The notes under the pieces are model-generated. The model was not told the DNA's origin and made no database searches. It saw nothing but the letters and a program-made list of their open reading frames with translations. A program made the position numbers and the translations under genes. DNA of 64,000 bases from the NCBI GenBank assembly GCA_001692895.1, contig KV748184.1, positions 1,860,001 to 1,924,000 on the forward strand. The letters run 5' to 3'. Below are positions 37,801-48,523 of this stretch, piece after piece. Each line of letters begins with the position of its first letter. Position 1 is the stretch's first letter. This DNA is from Cenococcum geophilum 1.58 (taxonomy: Eukaryota > Ascomycota > Dothideomycetes > Gloniales > Gloniaceae).

Positions 37801-40422
37801 GAAACAGCAGTATAGGCGGTAGATTTTAGTACTGGTAAGGTAGTATGGGTTATAGTCAAAAGATTCCTAAATATAGGTCTATAGAGTCTCTCCCTATATA
37901 AGGAACGGGTGTCTAAATCGTTGTATAATTAATAGGGTAATATACTTACTTCCTAGGGCAGTTGCGGGGCCAATTAGGGTATCCGTAACATTATTATAGT
38001 ACACCTATAACCTATCCATGTCTGCAAGACAGAGTAGGAAGGGGGTGTCCGCTTTTACTATATGGAAGTTAACTAGGCTAATTAGAGTCTTAACTTTAAC
38101 TAATCTAATTAATACGGTTGAGCCGATGCCGAATTAGACGTTTACGGCCCCAGTTTACGTAATATTAATGTCCGTATTGTCATTTATAGTGGTCCTATAT
38201 ACGAGGTATTATCCGTAACCTACAGTAGACTTCTTAAAGGCACCTATATTAATTATAACGCTATAGAATTCTTTAGGGGTATAGCGTTCCGTAGTGACGT
38301 ATGCAAATAGGTCCTATTTATAGTCCGTAACGTCCGTAACGGGTCTAATAGGTGTGCTTATAGGCTAGTTTTTGGGTGCAATTAAGTGTATAAAGGAGCG
38401 GTCGGCTAATACGGTCATAGTATTAAAGGCTTGGCTATCCGTAAAAGGTCTAAAAGTAGTTAGAAACGTCTCTAAGGTCTCCTGTTCCTAAGTATTTAAG
38501 TTAAAGTTAATTATAAGGGCTTCTATTAACTTATTAAGAGACTTCTCTACTTCCTCTCCTTTGTAGTTTAAGATAAACTAGTTAATCCGATTGTTAAATC
38601 TCTTCTTAGACTTATTACGTTCTTCCTAGGTATACCTTATAGACTAATATCCTTCCTTACCGCACATAAAGCACTTCTGGCTAGTTTATCTATAGGGGTA
38701 CGCTTTTATACAGGGGTTGCTGCGGGTGTTATAGGTAGGACTTAGTTGGTACAGGTGCTGCTAGCGGTAGCGGCGGTCCGTAAAGTAGACGTCTAAGTCT
38801 ATTTACGGATATTAAATATCCGCAATAAAGGCTTAAGTGCTGCCTGGTGGGTTTAAGACTTTATACGTTATAATAGAGGAGCGTAGATCGTTAATAAGGC
38901 CAGCTAAGGTATCTGTAGGCTTATAGTAGGCGTACTTATAAAGCTCTACTTCCTAGTAGGCCGTAATAAGTTTATTATACAGGAAGTCGTCTATTCGAAG
39001 CTTAGCGTTAAGGCCGTGCTGTAGGTGCCGGAGGTCTTTAATAAGAATTTGTAAGCACTCTATAGTCGATTTTTTAGTATTCTTGTTAATTACGGTCCGT
39101 AGCTTAGTTGTATTCTATTAGGTAAGGATATTACGCTTATATTCCGGTCCTTTAAAGTAGTTACGGGTAGCTTTATATAGCTTATTAAAGGGAACACCAA
39201 GGGGGTTACTCTTAAGGTTGGTGTAGTAGTAGTTAAGTGCTAGGCCGCGCAGCATAGTAGAGTAGGCTTGGCTAAATTCCTATTTAGGAATATTAGCCTT
39301 CTGGCAGAGGTCCGTAAAGATAGTTAGTTTAAAGTTAAAGTTGTTATTTTCACCGCTATACTTAGATTCGTCGGTGTAGAGCTTAGCCAGGTTAGCTAGC
39401 TCCTTGCCATAGGTCTTTACTTAAGTGCGTTGCGGATCTATAACTTATAGATCTATAGCTTGCGGATATATAGCTTATAGATATATAGTTTGCGGATATA
39501 TAGCTTACGCAGGTTATAGATCTATAGCTTTGGTAACAGAAGGGTTTTAGTCCGTATTTTGGTTTACGGGGGTATTACGGTCCGTAACTTAGGTACTAGA
39601 TATACTTTAGCCCATAAGATTAATTCTAAAATCGCTTAGGTTTATAGAACGAATTTGGTTAAGTAGGTCAGGTATAAGGCCAGCAATACTATTAAGTTTA
39701 GGAGAGGTAGAGAGATTATTAGTAGCTTTAACCTAGTCTAGAATTTTCTCTTTAGTCCATTCCGTTTAGTTCTTCTCCTATATTATGTTATATAAGGACC
39801 ATATAACAGTAACTTATTTATCCTTTTTAACCTATACACCTTAGTGATGTAAAAGGGTTCGTAGGTTATAGATAGCAGTAGGGTTATAAGCCTTAAAAAT
39901 AGCTTCCGTAAAGTCCGCAAAATCTTCCTTATATTACTCCTATAGGTCGTTATTTAGAAGCTTATAGTGTCCGTATTTAAGGGTTTTAAAATTAATATAG
40001 TCGTTAACGTTGTCCATAGACGTGAGGTCGACTCCCTAACTCCACTTCTTTTAACCTTCACTAATTTGCTTAGTTGTATCTGCCATTTTATATAGCGTAG
40101 TATGTCTATATAAGCTGTAGTAGGTAGTAGTAGCTTATAGCGGGTGGAGGAGGTCTTGTAACGGTCCGTAAAGGTAATTAGCAGGTCCATAGTGGTTCGC
40201 GGGAGGGTAGGAGGTTCCGTAAAGGTCTATATTCGCGTCTATAAACTTCTAGTAAACCGTATTAAGACTTAAATAAGTATACAGAGTTGGTAATAAGTCC
40301 GTAATCCCCAACTTCCGACCTTCTAGTAGGTCGTACTAGGAGTCTAAATAGGTAGTCGCTGTCGTGTATCGCTTGGTAGGAGGTATCGAGTAATTGCTAA
40401 TCTGTGCGCGCTTACTGATCAG

Positions 40423-40637
40423 TGTTTATACTAACTTAATAGCACGAGTAAGTCGTATCCACGGGCACGAAATACATATAGTATCGTATGCTTGTTTAGA
40501 TGGTGACTGTCGATTCTATTAAGGTAGACTACGTGGTCTATATACTGACGCGCCTCCCCCCTAATTAGTTAGCACGTAGGTGGTTAGTGCATAAACGCGT
40601 AAACACGCGTTCGTATACCAGGTGCTGTAATTATACA
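40423..40637 (-). repeat. 5' LTR of the 34.6-40.6 kb Copia element
   Basis: 215 bp, ends TGTTTATACTAAC and ATTATACA on the plus strand, followed by the ATTAT duplication, after which Gypsy integrase sequence resumes. Confidence 0.92.
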
Positions 40638-41673
40638 ATTATTAATAGAATTTAGGGCTTAGCGCAAAAAGTTATAAAAGAATATTTAGATTGCTAAAGA
40701 AATAAACTAATAAGGCATAAGCTATATAGAGGGCTATAACCTATTAAAATACTAGAGAGACTATAGGAGGTTATATTATAGGACTTTATTATTAAGTTAC
40801 TAAAGTTAAGAGATTCTATTACCGGATAAGATTATAACGCGATCTTAGTAATAGTAGATAAGCTTATAAAGTGGGGATACTTTATAGCATGCACAGAAAA
40901 AATATTAGTAGAAGATATTGCTAAAATCTATGTTAAAGAAGTGTTTATAAGATATAGAGCACTAAGTAAAATTATATTGGATAGAGATCTAAGATTTATA
41001 GTAGTATTTTAGGAGGTATTCTTAGCGGAATAAGGAGTTAGAGCAGTAACTTTTACCGCATATTATCTACAGATAGACAGTTAAATAGGAAGACTAAATT
41101 AGATACTAAAATAGTATTTAAGATACTATATTAATTACGCATAGAATAATTAGGTATTATTATTATTAGTTATATAGTTTATATTTAATGCAACACTATA
41201 AAAAGGAATAGGTATGTCACTATTTAAGGCGAATTATGGATATAAACTAAGAACATCGCTATTATTATATTAAGTAAAGAAGATAAGTAGTATAGCTAAA
41301 GAAAGAATAAAGATATTAATAAATCTTTATATAGACCTTATGGAAATAGTAAAGATAGTATAGCAAAGAATAAAAAAGTACTATAATGCTAAGAGATCTA
41401 AGGGACTAGATCTTAAGGAGGGAGATAAAGTATAGCTACTATATAAAAATTTTAAAAGTTAATAACTAAGTAAGAAGTTAGACTATATTAGACTAGGACC
41501 TTTTAAAATTATTTAGAGGATTTTACTGGTTATATTTAAGTTAAACCTACTAGCTAAAATAAAGATCTACCCTATATAGTATATTATAATACTAGAGCTA
41601 GTATATAGGAATATTAAGCTACTAGTCTATAAAGCAGACATATATAGAGGATAAGAAGAAGATAAATAGTAAG

Positions 41674-41892
41674 TGTCGGTATCACCCGGGGGGGTACTGT
41701 AATTGCAATAAGTAGTTCTGATTCTTGGTTTATTTGTATTCTTTTCTGTCTACTAAAAGAGAAAGAAAGGGGTAGTAAAGGTCGGGCTATCTATCGGGCC
41801 GTAGGTAGTTAGGTGACCTACGCTACGCCATACGGCCCCTGCCGCATACGCTCTGCGCGTAATGCAATTTACAACCTCTACTTATACAGACA
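41674..41892. mobile_element. Solo LTR, 219 bp, of an unseen family
   Basis: It opens TGTCGGTATCACCCGG and closes TACAGACA, flanked by a perfect GTAAG duplication (41669-41673, 41893-41897). The sister Gypsy element has uninterrupted sequence at the matching site (near 50440), which confirms the boundaries. It is GC-rich and much less RIP-mutated than its host. A solo LTR is left by recombination between the two LTRs of a full element. Confidence 0.9.
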
Positions 41893-42765
41893 GTAAGTTT
41901 TAAAGATTATTAGTTATAAGGACATTAATAATAAAATATAGTACGAGGTAAAGTAGATAGGCTATACTAAGACTACCTAAGAACTACTAGAGAATTTAAA
42001 AAACGCTATAGGAAAGGTATAGGAGTATTAGAAGAGATTAGGTTAGGTAGTATTAATAAAGAAGGATTGCTAAAAAATAAGTTACCTAAGGGGGACCTAA
42101 AAAGAGCAGTTGCCAAGCTACTTAGATCTATTTCCTTTTCTATTAGAGGAGAATCTGTTCTTTTATTACTAAGTTCCTATAGACCCTATTCTATAAGTTT
42201 CTACTCCTTAAAATAAACCTTTTTATATACTTTCTTAAGACGGAGTAAATAAGTAGATACCGCGATCTAAGTATTTAGGGCCTTCTATTCTGCGTCCCAA
42301 GAACGTTCTAATTTAGTAAGGGCTTAAGATAGTTTACTATCTAGCCGCGTAGCAGTAGATTAAATATAAGACCCTAAGATAAATTAATTAGGGAACTAGA
42401 CGACTATTAAGAGTAATAAATCGCGTATATTTAGTATTAAATATAGAGCGAACATTATAGGACGAACGAATATTTGCTTTAGTACACTTTAAGTAAGAGG
42501 ACAGTTATTATAAAGATAGGTTCGCTAACGTAATATAAACTAACCCCTTTTTTAAACAGTGAGAATACGAAGATAGTATAATCTTACTAAGAGATAATAT
42601 CGCAGTAATAGTGTGAGCACGACGTTGGGCATATAAAGAAGAAATTGCTTTAGGTATAATAAGCAATAATATTAACTAAATTAATTAGACGGATATTACA
42701 TCTCTAGTAAATAACTTAAAGATATTAGGAATCTTTAAGAATAAAGATAAAGAGGAGGGAGATAG

Positions 42766-43188
42766 TATTACGGATGCTTTAAGTATAATATTATAACTAC
42801 TTAGGGAAGAGTTAGAAGAAGCTAGTTAGTTAATTTAGGTATAGTCTAAAATAGAACTAGTAGAACTATATAATAAGGAATAGTAACTAAGGTTATATAA
42901 TGTGCTATATATTAAATAAAAGGATCGGAAGGAACTTATATACCTTATATATAATACATATATTACGTATAAGAAGGATTTTATAGGAGTACGGTTGTGT
43001 ATTTAAGGACCCTTAGTCCCTACCTAGATAGTTTCTTCCTTATAGTAATTCTTAGAATATAATTAGAGTTAATCTATTAGGCAACTACTCTACCAGTTAT
43101 TATTACGTTGTTAACTTTAATTTATATTACCTACATACCTAGCCTATTAACGAGCCTATTGTAGTTCTTGCTATAAGGTTCCATTACA
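42766..43188 (+). repeat. 3' LTR of the 29.0-43.2 kb Gypsy element
   Basis: 423 bp, closing GGTTCCATTACA, preceded by the purine tract AAGAGGAGGGAGATAG. It pairs with 28995-29417. Confidence 0.93.
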
Positions 43189-44327
43189 CTCTTATAAATC
43201 TACCTATATATTTCTAGGAAGTAGCTATATATAATTCTAGTAATTCCCCTTAAAATATACTTATTAATTTTATTAGAATAGGCCTTTTTAAGTACGCCGA
43301 AGAGGCATTAATTTAGAGGCTATAGATAATATATAGAATGCGGAGGCAGGTAGAAAGGAATTATCCTTATATACTTATAGTATTAAATAAAGTCTAAGGA
43401 GAGGTAAGAGATATAGCTATCTATAAGTAGAAGCCTCTAGCCGGAGAGCTTACCGGTAGCCTTTTATTCTTTATAAATATCCTTTTAATAATCCTCTCGG
43501 TGGGTATATATATTAAAATATCTTATCTAATAAGATGTATAGCTTTAGTCGCTTTAGCCATTTTTAGAGACTACTATTTTATAGTTTAGCACTAAATTAA
43601 GAGCTTCTTGGGCTATATAGGTTATAATTACCTTTCTTTTAAAGATAAAATAGGAAGGAATTGCTCCACTAATAGTATTAATAGATACGATCTCGCTCGT
43701 CTACTCTTAATTACCTGGCGTAACGGGTTATATAAAGGATCCACGTATAACAACTTTCTTAGAGGTATAGGCGTACCCTATTTAATATTCTATTTTATCT
43801 ATATTTTAGCAATTAGGTGCCTCTATATAATATTTTATATAAGTGGCCTCTAACTTATTAAAGAACCTTTTATATACTTATAAATCGTTATCTACTATAG
43901 CTCTCTCTATTTTAAGATAGTGAGTGTATTAAACTTAAAAGGATTGATAGCGCTTCAAGTGTATATCTACCTATTTTACACTAAGGTATACCTGGCTTAT
44001 ATTTAGGCCGGCATTTTATAGCTGGTTTTTATATATACCGAGGGCAATTTCACGGATCCTGGCCTTCTTAAGAAGAAAGTAATGCTGAATAAGCGTTATA
44101 CAGTATCTTTTAATTACGGTCTCAGATTAGGGGCTTAATTTCTACTAGAATTAATGCGCATCCTAATAAGATTAACGTGCTCCGTTAATGCGCGAGAGAA
44201 TGGTGTTAGGATGGATCTTATAAGCTACCACAGCGCTTAAGGGGGTCTTATAGTGCCCAGATCGGTGGCTAGTAATAGCTTCCTGTATAACTACCTTCTT
44301 GGAACGCTAATGGCGTATAGGAGGCAT
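43189..44327 (-). pseudogene. Fot1/Pogo transposase, N-terminal and catalytic part
   Basis: The probable start is ATG 44327-44325 (MPPIRH). The first ~150 codons form the CENP-B-like helix-turn-helix region. The DDE catalytic core follows: a VSINTISGAIPSYFIF block near 43690-43640, and LLLIDSY...IRIIPFYLPPHS about 43420-43320 with the second Asp. A terminal PLN.CLFGVLKKAYSN-like block is near 43300-43250. These match Pogo/Fot1 transposases, which cut and paste at TA. Several RIP-type stops make it dead, and the Gypsy insertion splits it from its C-terminus at 28037-28994. Confidence 0.85.
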
Positions 44328-44450
44328 AGGGTGTGTGTAAATTGAGGCTATATAGAGAGGTAGAAGCATTGAGTTAAATTTTGATTTTTGGTGTTGGTGG
44401 CAGAATCGCTATTCTGACCAATCAGAGCTCGGCGGTAAGTCGTATGCACA

Positions 44451-44533
44451 AGCCATTTCAAATACCCCCTCAATTTCAAATACCCTCTCAATTTCAAATA
44501 CCCTCTCAATTTCAAATACCCCCTCAAATACTC
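44451..44533. repeat. Right TIR of the Fot1-like transposon with four 18-bp units
   Basis: Four direct copies of ATTTCAAATACCCCCTCA (two with CCCTCTCA) end in AAATACTC and the TA duplication. The left end has only two. Confidence 0.9.
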
Positions 44534-44535
44534 TA

Positions 44536-44825
44536 CTTAAAAGTGGACCATGGTCTGGAGAAAGACACACGACTTATGTACCTTGTCTATATATGGTCTA
44601 GAGCCCCGAGATACTTTGGTGCCTATAGTAGATCCCGGGTAGGAAGCAAACTTAAGTGGAGTAATTTAATCCTCCAGTAATCGATGGATTTAACGCATGT
44701 CACTAACTCTCGATTGCTTCACCATTTCTCACTATCATCGTATGTTCCGCAACAGCTGGCTCTGACCCTTTGAGTATTTTCCAATTCAATCGATCGGCTA
44801 GCAGAAAACCTTCATTCTTTTCAAT
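44536..44825 (+). promoter_or_regulatory. Tryptophan synthase promoter and leader
   Basis: 290 bp between the transposon and the start codon. It includes pyrimidine-rich stretches (CACCATTTCTCACTATC near 44725) and CTTCATTCTTTTCAAT just before the ATG, as is common in fungal leaders. No clear TATA box or Gcn4/CPC1 site (TGACTCA) is seen. The rest of the original upstream region now lies at 27116-27773. Confidence 0.55.
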
Positions 44826-47541
44826 ATGGAGGGTATTAAGAAAACATTTGCGCAATGCAAAGAAGAAAATCGGGTATATATTCCTTTAGTGGCGGAAGCT
44901 ATGTGTATTTATATGAGGTTCATAAAGGCATTGCTGACTTATAATATAGCCCGCCTTTGTGACTTTTGTTACAGCCGGATTTCCTACAGTTGAAGAGGCT
45001 GTAGATATTATATTGGGATTGGAAGCTGGGGGTGCAGGTATGTAATACATGTATGTCGACTCAATTGACCTACGTTCTTAACTTTTTTTTCGCAGATATC
45101 GTTGAACTCGGTGTTGTTAGTAGCCTCAAGTGCTATTTAATACCCACCGATCTTTCTAACATCAAACGTCAGCCTTTCACGGATCCCTTCGCGGATGGGC
45201 CTACGATTCAGAACGCAAATACTGTTCGTTAATTCTCATATATTATCTGCGTATTTGCTAATCATATATATAGCAAGCGCTTGCGAATAACGTCACTATA
45301 GAGTCAACCCTAGGGATGGTAAAAGAAGCTCGGAAAAGAGGTCTCAGAGCACCGCTGCTATTAATGGGTTATTACAACCAACTATTGAGCTATGGCGAGG
45401 AGCGATTGTTAAATGATTGTCGTGCGGCTGGTGTAAATGGCTTCATTGTGGTGGATCTTCCTCCGCACGAGGCTGTAAAATTCAGGAATTTCTGTGCGAA
45501 GGGCGGGTGAGTCATAATACTTCTACGATAAAATATCCTCACTGACAATTGTATACAGACTGTCATACGTACCTCTTATCGCTCCTTGTAAGCCCTTCTC
45601 ACATTATTCGTCCGACCTGCTTAGCTTCTAACACTTTATTCCAGCCACTTCCGAGAATCGACTCAAATTACTCTGCAAACTCGCGGACTCATTCGTCTAC
45701 ATTGTATCACGTATGGGCGTCACGGGTGCAACAGGTACTCTAAATGCAGATCTACCACAGCTATTGAAACGAATCAAGCAATACTCGGGCAATGTCCCAA
45801 CAGCAGTTGGTTTCGGTGTCAGCACAAGAGATCACTTCTTGAGTGTAGCCAGCATAGCAGATGGTGTTGTCATCGGCAGTCAAATTATCACAACCTTGGC
45901 CGAGGCCGCTCCTGGAGAGCGGGCCAAAGCTGCTGAGGAATACTGCGCTGGGATATGTGGAAGGAGAAATTCGCTAGAGTGTCGAACGGCTCGAGAAGTT
46001 GGTATTATTGAGGCATCGAATGAAGCTCAAGAGCTAAATGGTGCCGTGCAGGTGAATGGTACCATTTATTCAAATGGCAACCAGTCAGGACTGCTTGATC
46101 AAAAAGGGGCAATGAATTCTGAAGGAGGAGATCCAGAACTCTTTCCTGCACGCTTTGGTGAATTTGGGGGTTCGTATTCCCCAGAATCACTAATGAATTG
46201 CCTTTCAGAATTGGAGGCAGGTTTTGAAAAAATTCGGAATGACCCCGAGTTTTGGGCAGAATTTCGATCATACTACCCCTATCTAGGAAGGCCTGGGCAT
46301 CTTCATGTCGCAGACCGCCTTACTGAACATGTTGGCGGAGCCACTATTTGGTTGAAGCGTGAGGATTTGAACCATACTGGAAGTCATAAGATCAACAGCG
46401 CTCTGGGACAGATTCTTCTGGCTCGTCGCTTGGGTAAGACTGAAATCATTGCTCAGACCGGTGCTGGCATGCATGGTGTAGCAACTGCCACAGTCTGCGC
46501 TAAATTCAACATGAAGTGCACAATCTTCATGGGAGCAGTAAGTCCACAGGCTTGGAACAGTGTTGCAAGTTTATATCTAACAGTTATATAGGAAGATATC
46601 AGGAGACAGGCACTGAACGTATTCAGGATCAAATTACTTGGTGCTGAGGTCATCCCTGTTGAGGCAGGCTCAAAAACTCTTAGAGACGCCGTAAATGAAA
46701 GTTTTCGAGTTTGGATTACGAAGGTGGACACCGCCTATCACATTATCGGTTCAGCAATTGGTCCACACCCCTTTCCCACGATCGTGCGCACTTTCCAGAC
46801 TGTCATTGGGGATGAGACGAAGGCACAAATGCTGGAACAACGAAATAAACTACCGGATGCGGTTGTTGCCTGCATCGGTGGGGGCAGTAATTGTTTAGGA
46901 ATGTTTTATCCGTTTATTAATGATCCAAGTGTGAAGCTTCTGGGAGTCGAAGCCGGGGGTGACGGCCTTGAGACGAAGAGGCATGCCGCTACTCTAACTG
47001 GCGGCACTAAGGGGGTCTTGCATGGGAGTAGGACATATGTGTTGCAGGATCAGCACGGACAGATACAAGATACCCATTCCATCTCAGCTGGTCTGGACTA
47101 TGCTGGGGTTGGGTGAGTAGAGTCTGCATATTTCCCTGATGTGTCACGTGATAAATAATATCACAACTTTGGGTAGACATTTATGCTTCGCTAACTATCT
47201 GAACAGGCCAGAGCTGAGTTCTTGGAAAGACTCAGGGCGCGCAACATTTATTGCCGTTACCGATGCTCAAGCTCTCGAGGGGTTCAAGATGCTCAGTGAG
47301 ATGGAGGGGATCAGTCCCGCTCTAGAAACTGCTCATGCTGTCTGGGGCGCTGTTGAGCTGGCCAAGACAATGAAGAAAGACCAAGATATTGTTATCTGTG
47401 TTAGTGGAAGAGGGTATGTCTGTTCCCACAATGCATCTCGCCCTCTCAACTAACTTGTATTCAAGTGACAAGGATGTGGAAAGCGTGGCGGATGAACTGC
47501 CCAGACTTGGACCAAAAATTGGGTGGGATTTGAGGTTCTAA
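44826..47541 (+). CDS. Bifunctional tryptophan synthase (fused alpha and beta), ten exons
   Basis: Cytosolic PLP enzyme: the alpha half releases indole from indole-3-glycerol phosphate and the beta half normally joins it to serine. Exons: 44826-44873, 44950-45037, 45096-45115, 45173-45223, 45274-45506, 45559-45587, 45645-46537, 46592-47112, 47207-47413, 47466-47541. All nine introns are GT-AG, 50-94 nt, mostly with CTAAC-like branch sites. The sum is 2166 nt, 721 residues, in frame throughout; fungal homologues are about 710-720. Alpha acids E49 (DIVELG) and D60 ([10 protein letters not shown]) are kept. The beta lysine is K405 in NHTGSHKIN, and GGGSN and VSGRG phosphate loops are present. 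Unusually, the beta motif AETGAGQHG reads AQTGAGMHG (Q427, M432) and FGQFGGQYVPE reads [11 protein letters not shown]. The ~50-residue linker is divergent. It may be a specialised paralogue; it could also be the only copy in this genome. Confidence 0.92.
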
Positions 47542-47823
47542 TAGACCTAGGCGAACAACAGTTGTCGTCCGACCAATCATTTTGGCGTTAACCAAAGTTG
47601 TTAGACGTGACGGGGTCACCTAATCGCGGATAGGCTAAAGTAGGCTGCAACACCAAATCAGGATAAGAGCTCTTCAACAGCGCTCTAAGGGCAATTGATG
47701 CCTGGACGAAAAGTTTACCAAAAGTATAACTTAGAGGGATCGATAGTTTATTCACCAATTATCACGTTTGCTACAAATAAGCGATGCACATTTCAATGAA
47801 ATTTGATATTGTAAGTGTAGAGC

Positions 47824-47984
47824 GGGTCCTAGAATCGTAGAGAGGTTCTAGAACTATAATAGTCCTAGAACCACGCAGAAAGGGTCCTAGAACTACAGTG
47901 GTTCTAGGACCACGCCAAACGCCAGAGCTATGCTAGTCCTAGAACCACGCAGAAAAGGTCTTAGAGCTAGAATTGTTCTAGGTG
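47824..47984. repeat. Array of palindromic GGTCCTAGAAC repeats, cluster 1
   Basis: Eight or nine quasi-tandem units of 17-24 bp carry GGTTCTAGAACTA, GGTCCTAGAACC or variants, some in inverted order. One pair, GGTCCTAGAAC...GTTCTAGGACC (47883-47910), forms an 11-bp-arm hairpin. Spacers often read ACGCAGAAA. Confidence 0.75.
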
Positions 47985-48342
47985 TAAAGGGAAGTGTAGA
48001 GGCCGCCTTGTCGAACGGTTAAGATAAGGAGATTCCTTTGACCCTGGCAGAATCCCCTAGTCTTTAGAACCGTCTCGGACCTTTATCCCCACCGTCTTGG
48101 CGTAGAGTCCTAGATGGCTACGGTCTGAGGACATTGGGCCGCGATCAGGCCGCGATCGGGCCTTAGGATTTAAGGCCCCTCCTTTAAGTCCTTTATCTAA
48201 ATTTCTTTAAGATTTAGTTTTGTGTTATTAGTACATGACAATTGACTCACTACTGTTTCGCTTCCGTTATACTACCCTTCTATTAACCAACTCCCTACCT
48301 AATTAACTGGCATTACTCTGCCCCTTAGTTATCTACCCTTAT

Positions 48343-48418
48343 ACTAGGACCACGCCCCAGTAGTGCTAGGACTATCGTAAAGCGGTTCTAGAGCTATAGC
48401 GGTTCTAAAACTACGTAA
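48343..48418. repeat. Palindromic CTAGAAC repeats, cluster 2
   Basis: About four units: CTAGGACCACG, GCTAGGACTA, GGTTCTAGAGCTA and GGTTCTAAAACTACG. Confidence 0.65.
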
Positions 48419-48523
48419 AAATTATTATAGAGCACATACACGCTCTGTCTCCGTTTACAGCGCCCAATTTACTAAGGATAGCGTGACGTGACTTAGTGCG
48501 AGAGCTATGTTCTTCCCTTTTTC

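Larger units (their letters stand above)
34591..40637 (-). mobile_element. Ty1/Copia LTR retrotransposon fossil, 6.05 kb, inside the Gypsy integrase
   Basis: 215-bp LTRs (34591-34805, 40423-40637) and a perfect ATTAT duplication (34586-34590, 40638-40642) bound it. On the minus strand: gag about 40200-38600, with a CCHC knuckle near 38680-38640; integrase about 37700-37100; reverse transcriptase about 36900-35900; RNase H about 35620-35100, with a readable FTDASF...ASKLY pattern. Integrase before RT identifies Copia. The LTRs differ at roughly 18 of 215 sites, all transitions. Broken many times. It is a different Copia family from the one at 1-4017, judging by its LTR, and younger than the Gypsy element it splits. 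Confidence 0.92.
28995..43188 (+). mobile_element. Gypsy (chromovirus) LTR retrotransposon fossil, inserted in the Fot1 transposase
   Basis: 423-bp LTRs (28995-29417, 42766-43188) and a perfect CTCTT duplication (28990-28994, 43189-43193) bound it. Gag lies about 29470-30700 with a CCHC knuckle near 30470. Protease is about 32490-32800, reverse transcriptase about 33030-33620, RNase H about 33850-34300, and integrase about 34380-34590, resuming 40643-41600. A chromodomain lies about 41900-42060 and a purine tract sits before the 3' LTR. A Copia element and a solo LTR are nested in it; without them it is 7.92 kb, against 7.94 kb for its sister at 49125-62635. It is one of the most heavily RIP-degraded copies, broken throughout. 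Confidence 0.93.
27774..44533 (-). mobile_element. Fot1/Pogo (Tc1-mariner) DNA transposon, split by nested retroelements
   Basis: Its ends are inverted (GAGTATTTGAGGGGG at 27774, complement ending at 44533) and a TA duplication flanks it (27772-27773, 44534-44535). Removing the Gypsy element at 28995-43188 leaves about 2.56 kb, a normal size for Fot1-type elements. Next to each end, inside the TIR, is an 18-bp tandem unit (ATTTCAAATACCCCCTCA): two copies at the left, four at the right. The transposase is on the minus strand. It is the oldest insertion in this nest. Confidence 0.92.

Noticed and set aside
27774-44533. A single giant 16.8-kb DNA transposon
   Set aside because: The interior is a Gypsy element with its own LTRs and CTCTT duplication; the transposon proper is about 2.6 kb.
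44826-47541. Recent bacterial transfer of a trpA-trpB pair
   Set aside because: The two domains are fused in the fungal order with nine fungal-type introns.
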